Shown here one piece after another: positions 58,305 to 64,000 of a stretch of 64,000 nt of DNA (its first letter is position 1; every line of letters begins with the position of its first letter). Position numbers and translations under genes: made by a program. The notes under the pieces were generated by a model. The model was not told where the DNA came from and ran no database searches. It was given only the letters and a program-made list of their open reading frames with translations. The DNA is from Tubiluchus corallicola (taxonomy: Eukaryota > Priapulida > Priapulimorpha > Priapulimorphida > Tubiluchidae), in contig JAQGDQ010002405.1 of assembly GCA_030141605.1 (NCBI GenBank), positions 1-64,000 on the forward strand, written 5' to 3'.

Positions 58305-58425
58305 TCAAAACTTTTTCACTGCTCAATAGTCGCACAAAGAGGCTGTCCAAAAATGATGGCTTAAAAAAGAATCCTGATAAAAGTGCTAATAAAACGAGCA
58401 CTATCTCATAAACTGTGTAAATAGA

Positions 58426-58459
58426 AAATGCCGAGGGTTGCAACCCTCGGCATTTTTTT
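58426..58459 (+). terminator. Terminator inside the left end of the IS256-family element
   Basis: AAATGCCGAGGGTTG and CAACCCTCGGCATTT form a perfect 15-bp palindrome followed by a T run. It lies between the left IS end and the transposase start, where it would stop outside transcription from entering the transposase gene. Confidence 0.85.
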
Positions 58460-58485
58460 GTTTAATTTTAAAACTTTAGACAGTA

Positions 58486-59682
58486 ATGAAAAAAGAAGAT
58501 TTATTAAATGATGATTTCCTTGAACAGTTTAATTCAGGGGAAGAGCTCAATGGTTTTTTACAAGAGCTCCAAAAACGAGGCATTGAAAAGATGCTTGAAG
58601 GAGAACTCGATGGTCATTTAGGCTATGATAAGAATCAAAAATCGAATAATCAGAATGCCCGCAATGGCTATTCAGAGAAGAGAGTCCGAACCACTCTGGG
58701 AGAATCCAACATTCAGGTTCCCCGAGACCGTGATGCTTCGTTTAATCCGATGATTGTACCCAAAGGAGGGAACATGGTCGATGGCTTAGAGAATATCATT
58801 GTTTCGTTTTATGCTAAAGGAATGAGTAATAGCGATATTGAAGAGCAAATTCGGGAGCTATACGGTTTTGAAGTTTCTACATCCACCATATCAAGGATTA
58901 CCGATTCAGTCACCAACGACATTGTAGCGTGGCAGAACCGACCTCTGGAAATTGTATACCTAATTGTTTGGATGGATGGCATTGTATTTAAAGTGCGGGA
59001 GAACTCTAAGGTCGTCAACAAAACCGTTTACATTGCCGTAGGACTTCGCAGAGATGGGAAAAAAGAGGTTCTTGGCTTATGGTTGGGCAAGAGTGAGTCC
59101 GCTGCCTTTTGGATGAACGTACTTACCGATATGAAAGCCCGTGGAGTTAACGATATCCTGATTACGGCAACAGATAACTTGAATGGCTTTACAGATACTA
59201 TCCGAACTGTTTTCCCTGAATCTAAAACACAAATATGTGTTGTTCATCAAATCCGTAACGCAAGCAGATACGTGGTTTGGAAAGATAAAAAGGCATTTAC
59301 AAAAGATATGAAGCAAATCTATAACGCCCATACAAAAGAGGCTGCAAAAGCAGCTTTAGAAGATTTTGCAGCAGCTTGGGAGGATAAATACTCTTACGCA
59401 ATTAAAAGCTGGCGAGACAACTGGGAAGATCTAACCGTATTCTTTGAGTTTCCGCTGGAAATCATAAAGATAATTTATACAACCAACCTGATTGAGAATC
59501 TCAACGGAAAAATCAGAAAATACACAAAAAACAAACTTTCATTCCCGTCAGACCAGGCTGTAATGAAATCTGTATTTTTGGCAACCAGAGAAGCAACTAA
59601 AAAATGGTCAATGCCAATCAGAAACTGGGGCATTGTCTTGAATCAGTTCTTAGTTATATTTGAAAAAAGGGTCCAGCTATAA
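58486..59682 (+). CDS. IS256-family transposase
   Basis: 398 residues, a mutator-type DDE transposase. N-terminal part with [14 protein letters not shown] and [15 protein letters not shown] (zinc/DNA-binding region), catalytic Asp in [10 protein letters not shown], second Asp in ATDNLNGF, and Glu in [17 protein letters not shown]. The C-W-H region [13 protein letters not shown] is present. No break is seen, so the element should be able to move. Its 3' part is the source type of the 127-bp remnant at 4.7 kb. Confidence 0.95.
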   Translation: MKKEDLLNDDFLEQFNSGEELNGFLQELQKRGIEKMLEGELDGHLGYDKNQKSNNQNARNGYSEKRVRTTLGESNIQVPRDRDASFNPMIVPKGGNMVDGLENIIVSFYAKGMSNSDIEEQIRELYGFEVSTSTISRITDSVTNDIVAWQNRPLEIVYLIVWMDGIVFKVRENSKVVNKTVYIAVGLRRDGKKEVLGLWLGKSESAAFWMNVLTDMKARGVNDILITATDNLNGFTDTIRTVFPESKTQICVVHQIRNASRYVVWKDKKAFTKDMKQIYNAHTKEAAKAALEDFAAAWEDKYSYAIKSWRDNWEDLTVFFEFPLEIIKIIYTTNLIENLNGKIRKYTKNKLSFPSDQAVMKSVFLATREATKKWSMPIRNWGIVLNQFLVIFEKRVQL

Positions 59683-59765
59683 ATAGCCAAACCCTCGGTA
59701 TTTTTTTAGTTTACACACTTTGTGAAACAGTGTCATAAAACGTGAACTTTGCGAAGAGCTCGTTA

Positions 59766-62168
59766 TTACCTGCTACCGTTAAGCTGCAATAAGCTACGAG
59801 CAAATGCCTGCTTTACACTTTCAGGAATACTCTGCTCTTCCAACGCTTTAGTATAGACACTCTTTGCCTTGTCTACACTACCGGATTCCAGATAGTAGTT
59901 GGCAAGCAGCGCATACGCGTCTCCATAATCCGGAAAATCGCTTATCAGCTGTAGCAATACCTTCTCAGCCTCCAAACCTTTATTGGCCTGCAAAAGGAAA
60001 TAGGCGTATGTATAGCTGTAACGACTGTTGTCCGAATCATGCCGGGCAGCAAGCTCGCTAAAGACCAGAGCCTCATCTATGTTCTGTTTGGATAGAATAA
60101 CGGCAAGGTTGTATGCGGCAGTAACCGACTTGGGGTTTATCTCCATAAGCTTGCGATATACAGTCTCAGCCTCACCCATGCGTCCCTGCTCACCCAGCAA
60201 AAGGGCATAGTTAAGATTTGCAGCCTCATTATCAGGAGCAACCACAAGAGCCTGTACAAGCCTCTTTTCTGCTGTGGCGTAGTCGCCAACCAGACCATAA
60301 ACATATCCCGCATTCACTAATGAAGGCACCGCTTCCGGATTTAACCCAGCCGAAATATTGTAAGCAGACAGCGCTTCATCAAACCGCTCCTGCTGAGTAT
60401 AAAAGTTACCCAGATTATAGTGTGCCGACCACTCGTCAATACGTGCAGTAAGCAACTCCTCATAATCCTCAAAACAAGGAGTAAGCTTTAAAAGCTCCGC
60501 CCGTGAAAAAGAGCTTCGGGGGTAAAGTGTTAATGATGAAATAGCAGCCATGCGCACAGCCATATATCTGTCATCTAATGCTCTTAACAGTACACTTTTA
60601 CTTTTCGGCGAAAAATCGGAAGCAAGCCCCTCAGCAGCAGCTATCCTAACCAGTGGCGACTCGGCAGCAGACAGCATATCCCTGAAAACATCCCACTTGC
60701 TATCATCAGTAGCGCGGGCAACCAACCTTATTAACGACGCTGTGTACACCTCCTTGTCTGCATTCTCTTTTATATAGCTCAGCATCTCCCCTACCCTGCT
60801 AAAATCATTATCTCTCGCCTCCTTTATCAGCTTACCAACATAAACCACCGAAGCCTGATAATCCTTTTTATACCGCTTACGCACCACCCTGTCTGCCCAA
60901 GCAGCATCTCTGCCTTCATGACAAATATTACACGCGTTTGGGGAACCAAATTCAACACTTGCGGCAGGCATAGGCGGACGCATAGAGTGATCGCTACGCA
61001 CCATTCTGGCAAACTCGGTCTTTGGCATGTGGCACGCCACACACTGCCCCGCCTTACTATCTGCCGGATGGTATGAATGAGCCTCTATATTCTCCACCTT
61101 ACTTTGATGACACGGCATACATGCATTATTGTGGTCCTCCTCGGCAAAACGATAACGCCCCGATGAGGTGTGACACGTAACACAATGAAACTCCGCTCCT
61201 GCCTGAACACAAGGGCTCTGACTCCAGCTCGTGTAAGTATAATTCTCGCCCAGATCACGACCGTCGGGGTAATAATCAATATTGTCTAGGGTTACAAGAT
61301 TAAAATGATCGTAAAACTCCTCACCCGGCTGATAATGGGCTGTAACCGGCGACATTTTCGCATGGCATGATGAACATGTCGAATTGTGCTGCTCCGTTGT
61401 AAACTTTGATGTCAACAATATCTTCCAGTCATCAGGATGCTCTCCATCCTTCGCATTGCGAAAAACATCGACATGCTCCCTTGACGGGCCATGACACGCC
61501 TCACAGTTGATACCGGGTTCCCTCCATGTAGTAAAATAGGTGCCGGACTCCAGATCATAATTATTTTCCAGCTGGCTAACGTGACAGCTGTGACAAGTTG
61601 TATTAAACGTATACAGATAATGCTTCCACGGTAGTGCCTCATCTTCCACTACCTCTACAAAGTGCCTGACAGCACTCTCCTGGGTATTGTACCACTCTTC
61701 CCGATTAAGGTCATAAGCCAAAGGTAGCACCTGTAGCCTACCCTTATCCAGTGGTGTAAGAAAATAGAAAATATTCTTGCCACCCATAGCATGAACAGCC
61801 TCATAAACGTTAATACTATCTCCGGTACGCTCCTCATATAATAACTTCCCTTCGCGCTTCACTATCCTAAACTCCCCACCCTCAACCTCTTGCCACTCTC
61901 TCATCTCGGGAACCTTGTCGGAAGTAAAACTCTCATCTAGCGGCTGCATCGCTTTACCATGGTGCGATGTCGACCACAGGCGGTAAAACTCCTCATGACA
62001 CTCTTTACAGCTTTCCGATCCTGCATAAACATCAGGCTCAGTATGCCCGGTACTCCTCCCTCCACGGCCGACACATGAAAAAAAAACTACAATTATCAGC
62101 GCTCCCAAAAACAGGGGAAGCAAAATAATAAAACGAAGAACACCAACTTTTCTCACACCATTATCCAT
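59766..62168 (-). CDS. Octaheme cytochrome c with HEAT-like and TPR domains
   Basis: 800 residues. A hydrophobic N-terminus ends in VVFFSC (signal or lipoprotein anchor; Cys at 32). Eight CxxCH heme sites lie within about 54-420: CKECH, CHSCH, CEACH, CSSCH, CVTCH, CMPCH, CVACH and CNICH. This is the cytochrome c554/DmsE-like layout seen in multiheme reductases. A HEAT-like helical region (about 430-545) and TPR repeats (about 575-790; AYNISAGLNPEAVPSLVNAG) follow. Expected in the periplasm or on the outer membrane as an electron-transfer protein; substrate unknown. The tetraheme fusion at 6.5 kb could be an electron donor, but the two are not linked. Confidence 0.9.
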   Translation of the reverse strand: MDNGVRKVGVLRFIILLPLFLGALIIVVFFSCVGRGGRSTGHTEPDVYAGSESCKECHEEFYRLWSTSHHGKAMQPLDESFTSDKVPEMREWQEVEGGEFRIVKREGKLLYEERTGDSINVYEAVHAMGGKNIFYFLTPLDKGRLQVLPLAYDLNREEWYNTQESAVRHFVEVVEDEALPWKHYLYTFNTTCHSCHVSQLENNYDLESGTYFTTWREPGINCEACHGPSREHVDVFRNAKDGEHPDDWKILLTSKFTTEQHNSTCSSCHAKMSPVTAHYQPGEEFYDHFNLVTLDNIDYYPDGRDLGENYTYTSWSQSPCVQAGAEFHCVTCHTSSGRYRFAEEDHNNACMPCHQSKVENIEAHSYHPADSKAGQCVACHMPKTEFARMVRSDHSMRPPMPAASVEFGSPNACNICHEGRDAAWADRVVRKRYKKDYQASVVYVGKLIKEARDNDFSRVGEMLSYIKENADKEVYTASLIRLVARATDDSKWDVFRDMLSAAESPLVRIAAAEGLASDFSPKSKSVLLRALDDRYMAVRMAAISSLTLYPRSSFSRAELLKLTPCFEDYEELLTARIDEWSAHYNLGNFYTQQERFDEALSAYNISAGLNPEAVPSLVNAGYVYGLVGDYATAEKRLVQALVVAPDNEAANLNYALLLGEQGRMGEAETVYRKLMEINPKSVTAAYNLAVILSKQNIDEALVFSELAARHDSDNSRYSYTYAYFLLQANKGLEAEKVLLQLISDFPDYGDAYALLANYYLESGSVDKAKSVYTKALEEQSIPESVKQAFARSLLQLNGSR

Positions 62169-62256
62169 ATATATCCTTTAAAACACCCATCTACTATACT
62201 TGTTTGCTGCCTCTAATAAAACACCGAAAGGTACACTATACCCTCTGCCTCCGCAC

Positions 62257-62571
62257 CTACTTCAAAACTATTGCCTTTATCTTGCTTACACCGGGCTTGC
62301 TGTTTATATCACTTATTATTCTTTGTCGCATCATAAACAGTTCATTCCGTACCACTGAAGAAGAGAGATGCACATAGAGTACACCATTCCTAATATAAAT
62401 ACTCCTTGTTGCCTTTACAATAACCTCTCCTACCACCTCACTCCACGCGCTCACACTCCTGGCATCAGATAGCTTCTCCTCTATTCCAGTCTCTTTTAAG
62501 AGATCCTTCATAACATTACCAAACTTCACCGCTTTATTCCTGCGCATTTTCAATACATTTTTTGTATTCAA
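62257..62571 (-). CDS. DUF721 (DciA-like) protein
   Basis: 104 residues with the DUF721 core: FGNVMKDLLKETGIEEKL, AWSEVVGEVIVKATRSIYIRNG, and LYVHLSSSVVRNELFMMRQRI. DUF721 overlaps with the DciA group, which helps load the replicative helicase in many bacteria. Its start overlaps the end of recF by 4 bp, so the two are translationally coupled; this recF-DUF721 order is common in Bacteroidota. Confidence 0.9.
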   Translation of the reverse strand: MNTKNVLKMRRNKAVKFGNVMKDLLKETGIEEKLSDARSVSAWSEVVGEVIVKATRSIYIRNGVLYVHLSSSVVRNELFMMRQRIISDINSKPGVSKIKAIVLK

Positions 62572-63674
62572 CCACTAACTACCCCGCTGCCTGTAACATT
62601 AAATATCTTGTAATCGTCCAACGAGCTGGATATAATACTGTCAAGATGCTCTCTATTTGTATCAGTAATAAATATCTGCCCGAAGGTGTTTCCGGAGACA
62701 AGGCTTACAATCTGCTCTACTCTTTCACTGTCAAGCTTATCGAAAATATCATCCAAAAGCAGTATAGGCTTTGCCCCACTCACCGAGCTTATAAACTCAA
62801 ACTGCGCCAATTTCAACGAAATAAGATATGTCTTTTTTTGACCCTGTGAACCCAGCTTTTTTATGGGGTAACCACCCAGTTTTAAATCCAAGTCATCCTT
62901 GTGGACTCCCGTTGAAGTATATTGCAATATCCTGTCTTTAGGAAGAGCCTCTCTCAACATGTCCCTGAACCCGCCACTCTCCAGTTGTGATAAATATTTA
63001 AGAGAGACCTCTTCACCTCCCTTAGAAACAAGCTGGTAATACTTCTGAAATACCGGTAATAAATCCGAAAGAAACTCTGTTCTCTTTTTATATATCTTTT
63101 CTCCAAAAGCTACAAGCTGCTCATCCCACACCTCCAAGCCAGCTGCGTCAAAAACATGATTCTTTGCAAAATGTTTAAGTAGGCTGTTCCTCTGCAAAAC
63201 AGCTCTATTATACCTCACCAGCCAACTAAGGTAGGTACGGTCAGACTGGGATATCACATTGTCCATAAACTTTCTGCGCTCCTCGCTTCCTCCAAGAATA
63301 AGCTGTACATCGGATGGGGAAACCATGACAAGTGGCAATACACCAATATGCTCCAATAGCCTCTGATACTCCTTCTTATTGCGGCGAAACCTCTTCCTCT
63401 GCCCCCTCTTCAACCCGCAATGTACCTCCTCTTCCCCATCCTCTCCCTTCATGTACCTACCCTGCAGAATAAAAAACTCCTCCCCATGCTTTATATTGTA
63501 AATATCGGAAGCGTTGAAATAACTCCTGCAAAACGAAAGGTAGTAGATACAATCAAGAAGATTGGTCTTGCCAACTCCGTTATTACCAATAAAGCAATTC
63601 AGCTTTGAAGAAAGCTGTAGCCTGGCTTCAGTAATATTTTTGTAATTGACAACAGATAACTCACTTATATGCAT
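62568..63674 (-). CDS. recF: DNA replication and repair protein RecF
   Basis: 368 residues, normal length. An SMC-like ATPase that loads RecA at gaps together with RecO and RecR. Walker A FIGNNGVGKTNLLDCIYYLSF (about 29-49), signature-like LGSQGQKKT near 285, and Walker B PILLLDDIFDKLD near 320. N-terminal ISELSVVNYKNI is typical. The downstream DUF721 gene overlaps it. Confidence 0.96.
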   Translation of the reverse strand: MHISELSVVNYKNITEARLQLSSKLNCFIGNNGVGKTNLLDCIYYLSFCRSYFNASDIYNIKHGEEFFILQGRYMKGEDGEEEVHCGLKRGQRKRFRRNKKEYQRLLEHIGVLPLVMVSPSDVQLILGGSEERRKFMDNVISQSDRTYLSWLVRYNRAVLQRNSLLKHFAKNHVFDAAGLEVWDEQLVAFGEKIYKKRTEFLSDLLPVFQKYYQLVSKGGEEVSLKYLSQLESGGFRDMLREALPKDRILQYTSTGVHKDDLDLKLGGYPIKKLGSQGQKKTYLISLKLAQFEFISSVSGAKPILLLDDIFDKLDSERVEQIVSLVSGNTFGQIFITDTNREHLDSIISSSLDDYKIFNVTGSGVVSG

Positions 63675-64000
63675 AAAAACAATGATAATTTCCAGTGTTG
63701 AGCAACAAAAGCTAAACCTTACATCTATACATTTTGGCCAAAAATAACCGCTTTCGGCAATATACCCATATTTTTCTTATCAGGAACTTATCAATAAGTA
63801 TTAAGCTGCGCCAGCTGTCCGTTACCCTCGCTATCTCACCATCTCGTACCGCGACTATGATATCGCCCATTGAGAGACTCTTTGTAAAACCCATCTTTTC
63901 ACCAATTTATATTTCACCAATCCCATAATTCGCAGTGACAAGGAGTGATTTATTATTCAATTTTTCCTAAATCAGAGTCAAAATATTTCGCCTTGCAAAG
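63675..64000. other. Right end of the window, no gene supported
   Basis: A 60-codon minus-strand frame here has no recognisable family and is probably not a gene. From about 63940 to the end the minus strand contains GCAAGGCGAAATATTTT, which resembles 9293-9314 and the tail of the diverged dispersed repeat. Confidence 0.4.

Larger units (their letters stand above)
58389..59742 (+). mobile_element. IS256-family insertion sequence with 8-bp target duplication
   Basis: The element itself spans 58397-59734 (1338 bp). The 8-bp direct repeat ATAAAACG lies at 58389-58396 and 59735-59742. The terminal inverted repeats match at about 19 of 24 positions (CACTATCTCATAAAC versus CACTGTTTCACAAAG, then TGTGTAAA). 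One intact transposase gene fills the element. It seems intact and recent. The target was itself a copy of the diverged dispersed repeat, whose halves lie on either side. Confidence 0.95.

Noticed and set aside
63712-63894. 60-codon minus-strand frame upstream of recF
   Set aside because: No recognisable domain and a short, atypical composition; not enough support for a gene.

Overview
The window comes from an AT-rich member of the Bacteroidota, most likely a Bacteroidales/Marinilabiliales-type bacterium. The signs are a SusC/SusD pair, GLUG-repeat lipoproteins, Bacteroidota-type promoters (TAnnTTTG at -7), an almost complete lack of Shine-Dalgarno sequences, DUF4293, RNase Y next to ZapA, and a DUF721/RecF pair. 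The species cannot be named from the sequence alone. No tRNA, rRNA or CRISPR array was found.

Layout. 1-5.1 kb: two paralogous GLUG-repeat surface lipoproteins, the second broken by three lesions, then a 127-bp internally deleted IS256-type remnant. 5.1-9.2 kb (minus): a Tat-exported Gfo/Idh/MocA oxidoreductase, a fusion of an NrfH-type tetraheme cytochrome with a formylglycine-generating-enzyme-like domain, and a membrane-anchored coiled-coil protein. 9.6-15.3 kb: an IS110 transposase remnant and a giant third GLUG paralogue of about 1740 residues. 15.4-18.4 kb: a TonB-dependent receptor with a small His-rich membrane protein, possibly for metal uptake. 18.7-23.6 kb: sulfatase, DUF4293, prohibitin-like SPFH protein, nucleoside phosphorylase and a small outer-membrane protein. 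23.7-26 kb: coiled-coil protein, zapA, a candidate structured RNA and rny. 26-29.5 kb: two FtsX-type ABC permeases and a LolA-like protein with an 18-bp minisatellite at its 3' end. 30.2-33 kb: polA. 33.5-38.5 kb: a SusC/SusD pair.

38.6-40.9 kb holds the most striking feature: a 1647-bp IS1634-type element bounded on both sides by an identical 263-bp direct repeat. This fits the very long target duplications described for IS1634. 40.9-42.2 kb encodes an alpha-oxoamine synthase. 42.2-43.7 kb is decayed DNA containing an amidase remnant. 43.7-53.6 kb holds a MuiA-like DUF4139 protein, then an alpha-2-macroglobulin lipoprotein followed directly by penicillin-binding protein 1C. 53.6-54.9 kb is a 122-bp tandem array cut off by a dead IS. 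55-58.3 kb holds an outer-membrane protein and a clpS-nfeD-floA cluster. 58.4-59.7 kb is an apparently intact IS256-family element with an 8-bp target duplication. 59.8-63.7 kb (minus) holds an eight-heme cytochrome with TPRs, a DUF721 protein and recF.

Two dispersed intergenic repeat families run through the window: a palindrome built on TTCTTTTGT/ACAAAAGAA, and a diverged element of about 70 bp that usually ends in ATGAGTTTTGCAA. Together with four IS or IS remnants and several decayed genes they show a repeat-rich genome that is actively rearranging around an otherwise ordinary core.
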